Assembly (NCBI GenBank): GCA_051453625.1
Contig: JBOZIK010000001.1
Coordinates: forward strand, 15,755,838 to 15,819,837
Length of the DNA: 64,000 bases
Direction: 5' to 3'
Source: Welwitschia mirabilis
Lineage: Eukaryota; Gnetophyta; Gnetopsida; Welwitschiales
Every line of letters begins with the position of its first letter. Position 1 is the first letter of the stretch. Shown piece by piece: positions 34,726-48,030 of the stretch. The notes below the pieces were generated by a model. The model saw only the letters and a program-made list of their open reading frames with translations, searched no databases and was not told the DNA's origin. Both the position numbers and the translations under genes were made by a program.

Positions 34726-35650
34726 AACTGTAACGATCTTTGTTTCCTCTTTAGGGTTTGGTCTTTTGTTAGGAGTACGGATTTTTAGGGCTCTTCTTCG
34801 GCAGTTTTGGAAATTGAGATAATATGCGGTCTGATGTTTGGCTTGTCGAATTCTTCAGTTTCTCTGGTCATCAGCTTCCGTGGTCTTGAAAATCAATTGT
34901 CTTTTCTGGTTCAAAGACAATCTTATCAATCATTTGTCGACATGCCTTTTGCTTCTGGATACCGCATGAGATTATATTCTTTGGCGGTGAAATGTAAGAT
35001 TTATTTGGATGACAGGATGACTGATTCTAATTTTACATGGACAGAAAGTGTTCGTAAATGATCAGAACTTATTGTCTATTTTTTAGTGTATTATTATTTC
35101 AAAGTAACATTCTGCAATAACAGGTATCTTAGAAATGAAAAGTGAATATTCTATAACTGTGCTCTCTGTTTGTAGATATTGATGTTGCTATGTATTATAA
35201 TTACAGATCGTTCTTAATAGTTTACTAGAATTGGATTTGGCAGCTGCAAAATCTATATGGATCAACGAGTATTTTTCACTTGTATGTAAGATTTGTACGC
35301 TTCATGTTTCTATCGAATCGTTTCATTGATCTGTTTCTCTCTTGCTTTGTTGAGCTCTTGAACAAACTATTAGTTTTTAGAAACGATCATATCATGAACA
35401 TTGTGCACGTGGCAAAGAAGTTGAATGAATCCTGCTGGACATTGCACTTAATCAATCTTCTCGATGTCTCTGAAAGTCATCAAGCAGAAATTTGTGAAAG
35501 TTCTGAGGCATTCTTTATGTTATTTCTGCTCCTTAAGATCTTTCTGCAATATGCATTTTTACCATTTGTTTCTGCCGCAGTCTGCAGTAACCGATTTTGA
35601 TGAAGCGGCTGAGAGCATGCTACTCCTGATGAACACTTATGTTTAATGTC
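34726..35650 (+). other. TIM23 3' flank with an exon-like block
   Basis: Low-copy-looking sequence with no transposon similarity. The 3' untranslated region must begin here; no clear AATAAA was seen close to the stop. At 35,581-35,646 a good splice-acceptor context (tttgtttctgccgcag) precedes an open block reading SAVTDFDEAAESMLLLMNTY and then a V and a stop. That could be the last exon of another transcript or chance. A cacgtg sequence lies at 35,406-35,411. Confidence 0.35.
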
Positions 35651-37284
35651 CTTTGCTTATGGTTTTGCATGGTTTTTTTCATTAGTTTAGTCTGCTTTGT
35701 CTCTTTCTTATAAATATTCTTGTATTAAAAACTTAATCCTAAGTGGGTAATTAGGATGCGCATTCATGTGACGTGCTTTACATTTCACTGCATCAGGTAG
35801 CATGTGATGAATAACGTGATGAGATTATACTCGAAGCTTATCAAGATGAGAACAGTTGGATCCGCCTGCAAACCCACTGCCATCAGAAAATGCTTTATGT
35901 CCTTAGTTTAAGACCAAGCATATAACAAATCAAAGGTTAGTTTGATTTACTGTTTTCATTTCACTTCATGTTCAGTTAAATTGTTCGACTTCATCATTAA
36001 TAGAAATACAATTAGGGAAACGTGGAAAGTTGATTGCTTTGATAGATTTGGGAGTAGTACTTATACGAGATGTATGCTAAACCATCAGGCAACTCATGTG
36101 GAATCCTAACATCCTCACCTGGGGTAGTTTCGGTTCCATCTTCAATTGGCTTAGTAACCCGTTTTCCATGTCAGAAAACGGTGTAATATCCATTTTTCCT
36201 CTTGCTCCTGGCGTAACTTTTCTTCTGTTATACAGACATCAGACTCAGGTTCCTCTCTGAGGGGAGATAGGAGAATCAGCCTGGTTTCTGATTCTTGTTT
36301 CAGCAACTACATTTCCACCATTCTTTTTGTGATTACTTCTTTGTTGAATTTCCTTTTTCAAATTTTCTAATCATGTTTTCATAGTTTCTGTTTTGCAAAA
36401 GATTTTTGTATCTGCAGCGTTCAACCAAGGTCCTTTCTCATATCAAGGGAAAACTGAAACCATCTGGGACTTTTAATACCATAATATCTGTAAAACTTGA
36501 TTGATGGCTCAAAGAGATCTGTCTAAGGCATAGCAGGGAGTAGAAATGTTTTCACTGACCATCAGAGTTCCATGACAGGCAAATAGCTTTGTAAGTGTTT
36601 CTTAGTTGCATGTACCATGCATATAATTCTTTCTGTTTTTACATAACACAAAACCTTTTTAATATATTCCGAGATTCATTCATTTATAAATAAGGCTGTT
36701 GATTCATGAAACACAGACGTAGCGCTTTGTTCACGCCTTTCGGAGATGCCAATAGACGATGGGTCACATGTACCTTTGACTGATTCTTTTCAAGTGCATT
36801 CACAGATTTGTCTGTTTCTGAAGTCATTGCATGATCTGTTCATTGAATGATACAGTAATCATTCATGAAACATTTGTTGGCACTTTGTTCCTGACTTTTT
36901 GAAGTACCAATAGAGATTTGATCTGACAGGGCTTGGGCTATCTTTCTTCAATTGCCCTTAACTTTTTGATATGCTCTCTCAATTATTGACGTTGTTGGTT
37001 GGCCGATTGTATATAGCAATATATTTATTTCAGTTCTCCTCTTCTGGAAAGATATTTGTGACCATATAAGCAAATACTGGGGAAGCATTGTGATTTTGAA
37101 CATAGCTTGTTGCTTCGTGGGTTTTTAACATGTATGATTTGTCATCATCTTGCTTTTGAGTTTTTAATATCTAACAGCTCCACGAGTAATATGTCATAAG
37201 GATTGGACAAATTCTTTGGGAAATTTTGCTTAATTTGTCTTCATAAGCATCTTTGTCGTAGAACTTTATGAATTAATATGTTCA
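35651..37284. other. Low-copy intergenic sequence with a diverged duplication
   Basis: No gene was recognised. Two related blocks occur at about 36,702-36,760 and 36,866-36,920 (ttcatgaaaca..., ctttgttc..., ccaatagag). They are diverged copies about 160 bases apart. Confidence 0.5.
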
Positions 37285-37690
37285 TGCAGCTTATAAATCA
37301 GTATTTGACGTGGTTTAGTGATGTGAGGGCAAGGCACAACTAGTTTCGTTAGAGTGTCGTTGGCTGTATTGTTGTTTTAGGAAGAAAGTTGGCTCTATTG
37401 TTGTTTTAGGAAGAAAGTTATTGAACTTTGAAGGGTTTTTGAAACCTTCTGCATCTACACGGTGGAAGATTAATGTCATCCCTTTTTGTTGATCAGTGAA
37501 AGCTTTGATGTTTATACTGCTTATAAATCAGTACCTGAGATCTACTTTAGCGATGCGAGAGCAATGAATAACTAGCCTGTAATGTTGTATGAGGAAAAGA
37601 GTTATCAAACGTTGAGGTCGCATTAAAACATTTTGTGTCTACGATGTGGAAGATTATTGTCATCTCTTTTGTTGATTAGTGGAAATTCTG
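37285..37690. repeat. Tandem duplication of about 220 bases
   Basis: Copy 1 starts with cttataaatcagtatttgac at about 37,289; copy 2 starts with cttataaatcagtacctgag at about 37,520. Both run through gatgtgag/gatgcgag, ggtggaagatta/tgtggaagatta and tttgttgatcagtg/tttgttgattagtg. Copy 1 also holds the internal 29-base tandem pair. Confidence 0.8.
37360..37417. repeat. 29-bp perfect-phase tandem pair
   Basis: Two adjacent 29-base units (ttggctgtattgttgtttta..., ttggctctattgttgtttta...), 37,360-37,388 and 37,389-37,417, differing at one base: a recent duplication. Confidence 0.95.
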
Positions 37691-40600
37691 ATCTGGATGA
37701 TATACTCCTTATCAAAAATGAGAGAGATAATGTCACACTTATTTTTTTAAATCTTTTCTCATGGAATTCTTCTTTGAATTTTCTCATGGGAACATCATTG
37801 AGTCAATTAAATCCTTGGTTTCTTACACTATACCAGATGACATATAATGGTGACACGCCTTTTTGTGATTATTACATGACTGTGATCCACTAAAGCTTTG
37901 TGATATGAGGTCATCATTCAACTTTTTATTCAATGCACTCTCGTCTTCCAATTTCTTATCAAAGAAAGACTGATTCTTTGGGTTAGTGTTGAGATTTCTT
38001 GAACTCCTTGAGCCATGTTCAAGTCTTCTTCAATTATATCTTTTAATAGGAAAAGTTCTTGTTTAATACAAGCAAGTAGTTGAATTGCTCGTCTATGTTG
38101 GACTTACCATTTTACCTTTTTGTGTTATTCTTCTTCTATGGGATCATATGATTTGGAAAGTTCATGTAGAAAGCATAAATATAAAACTGATAATGTTGAA
38201 TATATTTAATAATTAACACATGGAACTTATTAATAATATAATGAATAATTACATAATGTTGGAAATACAAAAGAGAGAAATCAAGAGATGCAAATTTAAT
38301 ACATGCGCTATTGGTTTTAGGTTTTGAAGTCATAGGCTTTGTTAACGAATATAGCTCATCTTAATGAGGTGTGTCTTTTATTGAAGTATATCTTTACCCT
38401 TGTGGAAAAGGGAGTAAATTTTTCATGTCAAAGTGTTTCCATTTTAATTTGAGAGACAGTGATTTAAGTGACCCTATTTCTGTTTGTAATAAAGGGATTT
38501 TTTAAAATTTTTATTTTCACCTTTATTTCCATTATTGTTTACGCTGGATGTGCTAAGTCGTACTGTCAAAAACATCATTTGTTGAACAATTACTTTGAAC
38601 GCTAGTCTTGTTGCACGATGGAAGTGTAAACCTTTACAAATTATTACCTAGAGTTTTCATTATGCAAAAAGATGTCATTAAGTATCCTTTTGAAAGGTTT
38701 TGTATTTAATTTCAATGTACAACAAATAATGCAAAAGAGAGCTAATACCAAAGATCAAGCTCCAAGTGAATCCAATATGACTAAATAAAAGATTAAACAA
38801 GTAGACTTTTAACAGCAAGTGTTTTAAGGAGAATAAAGAACTAAATGCATCTAGCTCAAAACCCTAGTGACAATTTAATTAAAATACATTAGCAATGGTT
38901 AATAGAAAGTGTTGAGAGTGCTTCATTATGCCGTGCCCGAAAGCAAGAAAATATCAACAATTGCATTTATAGAACTAAATTTATAGAAGCATCATAAATA
39001 AGAAATTAAAGGCAAGTGTAGTACATCGTGTAGTTGCTTTAACTTATGTTTATAAGTTGAGAGCTTTAATGTTTTGGATTCAATTTTTGCCTCCTATGTA
39101 TGTATACAAAATGCACACAAAGGTAGGCTTCAATGTTTCAGGTAAGAATCATAGGTGAAGCCTGGACATGTGATGGCTAGCTCCTAGGTTGGTAGGGCCG
39201 TACATGGGTTTCCATTTGGCTAAATAGATGACCAAGTGCGGTATGGTGTACCATAAATTAATGGTTTAAAAAAGTATTAACTTAAGGGAATCATACTTTT
39301 TTAAAAAAATGGGTAATATGAGTACATTAATGCTATTTGCAGTTAGCAAGACAATCAACATTGCTCCATTAGGATATAATGAACTTACAGAATGCAAAAG
39401 CAAGTTAAAAACATACAACTAGTATTATAACGATATTTTGATCTGTTTACATATTAAATATATACAGTGACCCAGTTGGCATCGTTTCTATATGAAACTG
39501 GATGAAAATATGAAAACACAGAATTTCAAAATCCACACCAAGTTAGATAAATTCTGAAGCCTACATAGAACTTCATTTAATAGATGCCTTTAACTTATGT
39601 TTCTTTTGGCATTGCATCATTCAACAACAACTAAATCCAACTAGTTCCATGGTTGGTCGTAAGTCTAATGAAGCAGAATTGTATTGGTGATTTCTACACC
39701 AAGGGAAAGTAAGCTAAACCATTGAGAGGTTGTGTTCCTTCCTTCTTGTTTGTGTATCTGATAGTAAGCTTCCTAATAAAGTTGGTTAAGTCTCAACAAA
39801 TTTCTAACTCAATAAACTTCTTAAGAACATAAAAATGTTAACTTCTAGGAAATTCCCTCAAAGGGAGGTAGATCTATTTACTAAAATACAAAAAAAGAGA
39901 TTTTAAATAGTAACATTTCTAGCTTTTATTTTATTTATCAATTTTTGATATCACCCTTCCCCATGTAGGAATGAAATGATGAAACAAAAATATTCTAATA
40001 TTGATGCAAGTTGAAAGAAATTTAACTAGAACCAAAGGTGAAAATTGTAGAAATACTAATGCATAGATTGCAATGTGATCATGACTACATTGAATTTGGT
40101 TAACAACTAAAGAAAATTTCAAATTAAGTAAAAACAAACAGACTTTGACATAATACAAATAAGAATGATGAATTAGCCTCCTATAACAATAGAAAGCATC
40201 AAGGTGAAACACAAATCCACCATCAAGTGATTTAATAAATTATATCTTATGACAATACCCATGTCATAAAAAGCAAAGAAAGAACTAGGGATCCTTAGCC
40301 CCTTTTTGTTTGTTAAAACATACTAGACTTGTCTTAATTTTCCCTAGTTTCGCCCCCCACCACTTTATGCTCTACTTAAAAGTATTTTCTTACATTTTCA
40401 GTTCCTTGAAGATGTGATCATGAAAAGGCTCAAATTGCAACTATCTTGACAACTTTTTGGAGCATCTTTAAGGACAATGATGACGGCTAAGACTAGTTGC
40501 AATAATGATGGGCTGAAGTATGGATCTGATGAGGTGGTCATGTGGGACTAGAAATCCTTTGAGATCATTATATTAATCGTCCTCTTATTACATGATCCTA

Positions 40601-42806
40601 ATAATAAGTTTGGTCCTGTGATGTGGATCCTACCAATGGTCCAGCACTACTTCCAATAGTGATTTTTATGATCATTGCAATTACTAATGGAGACATTTAT
40701 GTGATGAAGATTACTTTTAAGGAGCTCCTATGATATTCCTATGCTGCCTATACTATACTTGAGATTTCAGAGTTGATCCATAACTTTCCAGACTCGTTTC
40801 CAATGATTTCTAGCCTTGCAATGAGTGTTGAATTTATGATTTTTTTATGTGTGAAGTGTCATGTTAAAAGTAAATCTAGAAATTGAATATCTATCTATAA
40901 TAAGTTCCAAAATCAAGATTTCAAAATCTAGATGGCATTATAATCTCATTTAACCAACCTAGTTGATTTTGAAAGTTGAAAAAGTGGTTTGAAATGTGAT
41001 TCTAACAACTTTTCTTTAGTTCTAACTAAATCCTAAATTTTGCTATGATAATTTAGATCAACTTTGTAGCCTCCCACATCCTAATTTATTCTCTTAAAGT
41101 TAATTAATCCTTTTTAGAACTAAGATTCCGCCATTTCCTTAGTTTTGGAAAAAAAAATTGAATCATTTCCCTCAATTTTGGCCAAATTCTACCATTCATG
41201 TTGATTTTTTCACTTTTTTACATCATTCTTCATTATCCTACTTCACTTACTAACTTTTTTTTTTCACCTAGAAGAAGGAATAACAAGATCTTAGATGAGT
41301 TCATTTTGCTAGTTTTAAGGTAATTTGGGACTATTCAAGATCAGTAATGGATGTTCTTAATTTAATCCCTCGTTATATAAGAAATCTATATTACTGTTTT
41401 CAATTTTATGATCAACATTTTTTGCATTTTTCTAAAATTTCATGCTTATATGTCAAGTTTGCATAAATTTAGCACTAAAATAGGATTATATGTTAATTTT
41501 TGATAGTTTTGCATGGAATTGTAATTTATATTATATTACTTATAGAAGAAAAGTGATTTCAATGTAAATCTTTATTAAATTTCTTATCTTTTTTTTCCTA
41601 ATGTTTTGTTATTTTTCATTGAAGACTGCCATTTTTCATTTCAAAATACTATTAAATATACTCGAAATCTTCTCAACTATTTTATTAAAATACATTTTAT
41701 TTAATTTTTAAAATTTCCATGAGTTTTGTTGCTATTACTATTTTTGAAAATTGTCAAAAACATGTTATGAAGTCTTGAATTATCTCTAGAAGATTGGGTA
41801 TAATGTAGATACCATAATAATATCATGGTATCTTCTCATAAGTCATGTTAATTACACAAGAATCTATGTTAGTAGTCAGAAAGACTATAGGAATAATTAT
41901 TAAAACTACTAGATTATCACTAGTGTCCATGTCATATGATCAAGATCATTAACAAGATCTCATGTAAACATAGGATTGCTCACATTGATCTAAAGAGGTC
42001 TCTAACTCTTCATCATTGTCTTGTTTCATCCTAGCTCCAAGTCATTATGATAGAGGATAATTATGATTAGTGTCATCATTATTGAAATATGCTTCCAAAT
42101 GTGTCAAAAATAGTTATAAATTTACTATTTCCTAGATTAGCTAGTAAATTACCAAAATGTAGTAAAATACCTCTAATTATAGCATAACATGTGAAAAACT
42201 GTACAAAAAGTTAGGCAAATTTAATAGATTTTAATGAAGAGATGGATGTAACTAATAATAATGTTGTTCATATGCGAAAAGTGTAAATTTGATGATTTTG
42301 ACTTGATACTCAATAATTTCTTATAGCATGAATCATTATAACTAAGCATTTCTACAAATTTAATAAAGTATAGTTAAGCTTAGTGAATGATTTTATATGG
42401 TTTTGTAAATACTTTTTCGTTCATATTTTTTCCTTAAATGTCTTTTGCCCTCTCTTCTAACAATGTATGTAATGTGATTTAGTAGAGTAATTTTAAATAT
42501 GTCTTGCATCATACATAAAATTCTTTTATTTATTGTGTTTTCTTTATGATTTCTTATCACAATGTAATTTCATATAGTAGGAATAAGAGTTTTCTTTTTC
42601 TTTTTTTTAAATCATATGAAAATGATCATGTTGATAAAGTATCTTTAATTTATAGCAAATACTTAGTTTTGTTACTTTAATACTTGTTTACCAACCCCTA
42701 GCTGTGCTTGTTTAGGAGACTTCTATTAAGTTATTTTAAAACGATTTTCTATATTAATATGTCTACGACATAGTTTTTAGAGATTTAGCATGTGATCTTC
42801 TCATCT
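37691..42806. other. AT-rich intergenic region, no gene recognised
   Basis: Five kilobases without recognisable coding or terminal-repeat structure. Short open frames (for example 39,931-40,212 minus) have no family features. A perfect 11-base inverted repeat with 15-base loop lies at 39,267-39,303. The 40,380-40,800 stretch is slightly GC-richer but not readable. Confidence 0.4.
39267..39303. repeat. 11-bp inverted repeat
   Basis: Arms taaaaaagtat and atactttttta with a 15-base loop; probably low-complexity chance. Confidence 0.6.
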
Positions 42807-42902
42807 TGTGTGTGCGTGTGCGCACACACACATATACGCACAAATTCAAAAAAAAAAAGAAAGAAAAATGAAAAAAAGAAAAAAAAAAGAAAAAAAAAAG
42901 AA
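42807..42902. repeat. Self-complementary GT/CA microsatellite followed by a polypurine run
   Basis: 42,807-42,842 is alternating purine/pyrimidine (tgtgtgtgcgtgtgcgcaca and on), self-complementary about its centre. 42,848-42,902 is then an A/G-only tract apart from one T. The alternating tract could adopt Z-DNA or a cruciform and the second a triplex, as inference from composition. Confidence 0.85.
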
Positions 42903-44760
42903 TAGATTCTAAGGATGGTTCCTTTCTAGAACATGTAATTCTATGTTTATATCCTTGTTAAAGTGGCAATTCTCAGTGTGCACCACTAGAATTTCCAATA
43001 GTTCATTATTTTAAAAATAAAGAAAAATAATATAACATTAAAAACTAACTTAAGGTGTTAAAAGGAATATCTAAAATATTAGTTAAGAGAATGTAGAGTT
43101 TTTACTAGATACGGTCACAAAAATCAAGGATAATAATTATAAATTTCTTGCTCATGAGAATGTTATTGCGGTTGGGATGAAAATGACTAAATAAAACATA
43201 GCTATAGGATAACAAGATACTATATATGTATAGAAAAGATGAATGACATCACATCAAAGACACTTATGAATAGTTGTGAATTACCATTATATTAACTTTA
43301 ACAATAAACTTAGACCTACTAGCCCACTTGTAAGTTTTCTAGTTTCAAACGCAAATGCTGAATCACAAGTAATCAGTCTTCTTATTCTAGATATGATCAC
43401 ATTAGAGCATATAATGAATAGCTATCAGATATAATCAGAATGGTTTAACTTTACCTATAGACTTGGAAATGGATAGCCCACTCATGGGCTTTTTAGTCTT
43501 TAATGAGAAGACTAACTCAAGGAAATATTGTTTCTAAGCCTTTTTGAAATCTTATTAATCTTTTACTAATATATTCTTAATAGAAAAATTTTCCCCTTGT
43601 TTTTGTTATTTTCTTCATTGGATTTTTTTCCTTATTGATATAAATATTAATATTTCCTTTTATATTTACTTTTCATTCCATGGTTTTAATACTGAGAAAA
43701 AAGGCTAATTCTAATTATCTTCTTATGCTCCTTATTGGTTTATTCTACTCAAAAACTACAAAACCAATGTAATGGCAACCCTTTTATCATATAGCACTAT
43801 CATGACTCCATATAAGGAAGCCGAAAGATTCTTCCTTACCACATTACATGGCAAACATGGAAGCAAACTATCATCATTTTCTAAATATTTCCTTACACTT
43901 GTTTATTTAGTACATGATTACTTTAGATAAGTTATCATAATGTAAGTTCCTAAAATATTTAACTATATTACCAAGCATTAATTAATTCAATAAAGTTGAC
44001 CCTTAGGAAGCAACAATAATGAATACCTTTACTGAAAGGTAACCATAATCGTCCCTTTAAAAATTTAAATCATGGCCTTAAAGTGGATGATATGTAAAGG
44101 CTAGATAAGAGTTAGACATTGATAACTCTTAGGGATATTAGTAATTCACATCATCTAAAGCTATCAAACTTCTTATGTTGGCTAATGATACTTCAAACAA
44201 ATGAATGTACCCCCAACACAATGATAATTATGCATTATTAGTGGGGCATTTCCACGTAGACAAATTGCAAATATAAGATAGTGAAAATACAAGTTTTTAT
44301 CATGGCTTTTATAGCTTTCTATCTACTCTGGATATTCAATGTGGTCTTTATAGTGTGCTTTATCAAAACATAGATTAAGTCATCCAACTCCAAAAACTGA
44401 AGGGATCACAAACGCCACCCAATACATACAAACTATTATTAATAGAACAATGAAATAATTTAGCTAATATAACACCAACCACATCATTAAACTCCAATAA
44501 ATAAATTATATTACTACTCAATGACATCACTAGGCTATTCAATGATTTAGGCAACAAACATAGAAAAGTTATCAACTTATTCTCATTTGAAATTTTCTTC
44601 CTTATGATAACTATTTGCAAACTAACTGAGTTAAACCCTTACAATTAGTGGATCATGGTTTCATATCCCTATAGCTTTAAGCTATGTGATTTTTAATTAA
44701 GAAAGACATGATTTGTTAGTGTCCCTTCTTAGTAGAGTTTCTTCAATGTGTTTCGTAGAT

Positions 44761-44806
44761 AATGGGCACATTATACATCTTACAATGGGCACATTATACA
44801 TCTTAC
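44761..44806. repeat. Perfect 23-bp tandem pair
   Basis: The unit aatgggcacattatacatct followed by tac occurs twice without a mismatch: 44,761-44,783 and 44,784-44,806. Confidence 0.97.
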
Positions 44807-45430
44807 ACATTCATAAGAATAGAATAACCTAGACACCATTGAGTAATTGCCAGAGCAACATTGTGTGAAAATTTTTAATTAAAATGTCACAAAATTTGAT
44901 GAAATTTCTTATGTGAGAAATTTTGTAATTAATAACAAAGCTTCTTATTAAAATTCAACCTGAACTGAGATTAAACAAGTTGCTAAAATGAAGAAGGCTC
45001 TTTGCTTTCCTATGAAATTTAGCTAGTTTTAGAAATTTTTACTAAATTTTAATATTATGATCTCATGTTTTTTATTTTTGTTTTTTTATTTTTTTCTTTT
45101 TAAAGTATTTTTATATTACTTATTTTTATTTTATTAAAACTTGATGGGTTATGTAAAGACAAAGTTGGGAAGATGAAGCATTGCATTAAAGGTAGTTGAG
45201 GATTGACCTCTCTGTCAAAATTAAAACTACAAAAACAATAGCATTATAGGCATAATGGAAACCAAACTAGTCTTTTGAATTAATATTTTTTAAAACTTCA
45301 ATTTGCATATATTATTGCAATGTTTTTTTTAAATCTTTCATTTCAAGCATAAGACTTAATTTTAGAAAATCTTAAAAAACATCTTTTTTTGAATTTTGGA
45401 AAGTAGTACTCATTAATTCAAACTTGTTTT

Positions 45431-45560
45431 CTTGTCAATGGGTTAGTAGTCTAACTAGTTAGACATTTATGTTTCATTTAGGAAGTCATGAATTTAAACC
45501 TTTGGATGCTCTACTTGATATACTATAAGGTTTTGAGCATAAGTAAACATTTGTTTGGAT
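45431..45560 (+). mobile_element. tRNA-derived SINE-like sequence
   Basis: ggttagtagtctaactagtt (box A-like) at 45,441-45,460 and gtcatgaatttaaacctt (box B-like) at 45,485-45,502, in the arrangement of plant tRNA-derived SINE heads. Decayed; the ends are uncertain. Confidence 0.35.
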
Positions 45561-46380
45561 GATCATGCTCACTACACTTCTTGAAAAGTGTAAATTACTA
45601 AAAGTTTTGAGTTTGACATTCCAAAAAGATCTATTTGCTTAAACTTAATACTATATATTACCATTATATTTTTTACCACAAGTTCCTTGTGTGTTAAGAA
45701 CCATTTTATTTGAATTAAGTGTGGTACAAATAGCGAGATTCTAGAAATCATGGTGGATACCTTTTAACAAGCTAGCATTGACATATTATATTGCTTCTTA
45801 GTCATATTGCATAAAGTAACTTAGATGGAAGTAACTAATCACTATATAATAGAACACTTCAAAACTTACAAAAACCCATCACACTTTAAAGCCATGTTCA
45901 AAATTCTTAAGAGAGATTTACCATATTCCAAAAAGGATATTATACATTATTCTTGCCTTAAGCATATATTACTATCCAAGCATATCTTTATAAATGGTAA
46001 TGCCTAAAATAAAGATCTTAGACCCAACATAGAAAGAAGAAAGAAGGAAAGAAAAGGAAAAAGAAATAAAAATAAAAAAAAACATTCTTGTCCTTGTACA
46101 CTAGGAAAAGTAGACATTAGTAAAATTCACAATGAGATAAATAATTACATTTTCATTTATGCAGATGCAAAACTCAAAGAAATATTTTTAAAAAAAGTAA
46201 GGAACATTTTAAAATGCATCTTTTAAATTCAAACACATTATAGGGTTTATTAATTATAAAAGTTTCATACATCATTCTAAAAAACATGCTAATTTCTTTT
46301 AAAAAATTTTTCCATAAAAATCTTTTTTTGTTAAATGATTTTCTAGTTTAGACATTTTGGTTTATTTTTAATAGTATAAT

Positions 46381-47650
46381 TGTCATGTCCACATTTTTCT
46401 AAGGTTAAAAAACCTCCCTACTTAATTAGATGATTCATTAAATATTGAAAGATTAAGTTAGTTATGGAATTTACTATTACTTGTGCATATTTTTCTCTTG
46501 TTATGATTTGGAACTGAATTACTTGATTTCTTTTGAAAATTAACTGCAGTTTTGGTGTAGATTTCTTTTAATTGTATCTGGATCATGAAATAGTAATTAT
46601 ATATGTTCTGAAGTATTTACTTATGTTATTTATTTCATGCAATTAAATTTATTTAGCAATGTTATTATACTAGAGTTTTCACCCAATGGTCATGCTTAAA
46701 AAGGATGGGTTGTGGGAATCTAAACTACCTGTAGGTACCTAAGTCCCTTAGCTATTGAAGTCATAGATGCATACCTTATGATTGTAATACAATTAGCAGT
46801 ACTTGAGGATTTAGCTTAGAACAGGTATGGATCCAAACCACCTTTTTTAAGATTCTTGTAGGCTTCCAACCTTTTCTTGTAATACTTGTATGCTTCTAGT
46901 GTTTCTTGTATTATTTTACATAAATTATTTGGCATTCTAAGAAATTTGCTTGTGTAAGCCCCCTTTGCATTACAATCCTTAAGATTCTTGTAGAAGTCAT
47001 AGAGTCTTATGTGTCTTATTGATCCCTTTTGATAGCCTATTGTAAACCATGCTTGTGATTATCTTGTGATGACCATTAACCTATATTGTAATATGTTAAA
47101 GTATGAAACTAAAACTGGCTCGGATAACTAGGTGTACATACTTCAGAGAGTGATACTCTCTGTTGGGAGTTCTAAGGTAGTGGGACCAAACTACTAGAGC
47201 AAAAAGAGAGAAATATGAACAACTTGATATTATTTTTACCCCTTTTGGTAGGTGCAACTGGATTAACAGAAATTATTGTAAAATAATAGTAAAAGAAGAT
47301 AATGTTTAATTGATGTAAGATCTTAGTCATGTCCTTTGTGATGTAGTCCTTTACCTTGTTCCTTATTGGGAGGAATCCCTTTCCTACCCATTCCTTGTCT
47401 TAGGTCATACTGGAAACTATGATGGATGTAGTTCTTACACCATACATGTACGTACAGGACTTATTGCATAAGAGGATACTAATAAGCACTAGAGATCACT
47501 ATGAGAACTGGGTGGGATCTGTTTATTTACTTCAGTTGTTTACATTATCATGTTTAGGTAGTTATATTTGAAAGGACATCTGATGTAAGAGATATGTATC
47601 ATCAGATTGTTATGTTATGATTTGAGCACAGATAAATGTTTTATCAGTTT
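46381..47650 (+). mobile_element. Left copy of a long LTR (about 1.27 kb)
   Basis: It begins tgtcatgtccacatttttct and is similar along its length to 62,714-64,000. Shared blocks include ttaattagatga, ttgaaagatt, ggaatttactattactt, taatgtttaattgatgtaag (with gatcttagtcatg after it), cctacccattcctt and tactaataagcactagag. Similarity still exists at gataaatg near 47,635. No polypurine tract precedes it, as expected for a 5' LTR. It carries cttgta-rich internal repeats at about 46,850-46,920. Confidence 0.75.
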
Positions 47651-47656
47651 TTTGAA

Positions 47657-47799
47657 TTTGCAAATATGTGTATGATTATTTATTCCTGTGAAAAATATTA
47701 TATTATGTGCTAGATATTTTCTTTTTCCTTGCATTTGCAAATACGTGTATGATTATTTATTCCTGTGAAAAATATTATATTATGTGCTAGATATTATAT
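47657..47799. repeat. 77-bp tandem duplication followed by a TA run
   Basis: The unit starting tttgcaaatatgtgtatgat at 47,657 repeats at 47,734 with one visible change. A short tattatattatgtgctaga duplication and a (ta) run to about 47,822 follow. Near-identity implies a recent event. Confidence 0.9.
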
Positions 47800-47924
47800 T
47801 ATGTGCTATATATATATATATGTTTTCCTTGAATTTATTATTAATACTTGCATCAAGTTAGAAATTAGTTATTTTAATATCCTGCAATTATGGACATAGT
47901 TTAATTGGTGTCTTCTACAAATTA

Positions 47925-48030
47925 TCTTCAAGGGCGGTCTTAGCATAAATAGTTACTAGCAATTCAATAAAGAGTCACGAGTTCAAGTCCCTTAACTGTA
48001 AATTTTATGCCTAGATTTTTGCAAATTAAA
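47925..48030 (+). mobile_element. tRNA-derived SINE-like sequence
   Basis: A box A-like ggtcttagcataaatagtta is followed by a box B-like agttcaagtccc at 47,980-47,991. Only the head region is convincing. Confidence 0.35.

Larger units (their letters stand above)
42903..46380. other. AT-rich intergenic region, no gene recognised
   Basis: No protein similarity was seen. It contains the 23-base tandem pair at 44,761-44,806, a SINE-like sequence at 45,431-45,560 and an A/G-rich run at 46,030-46,082. Confidence 0.4.
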
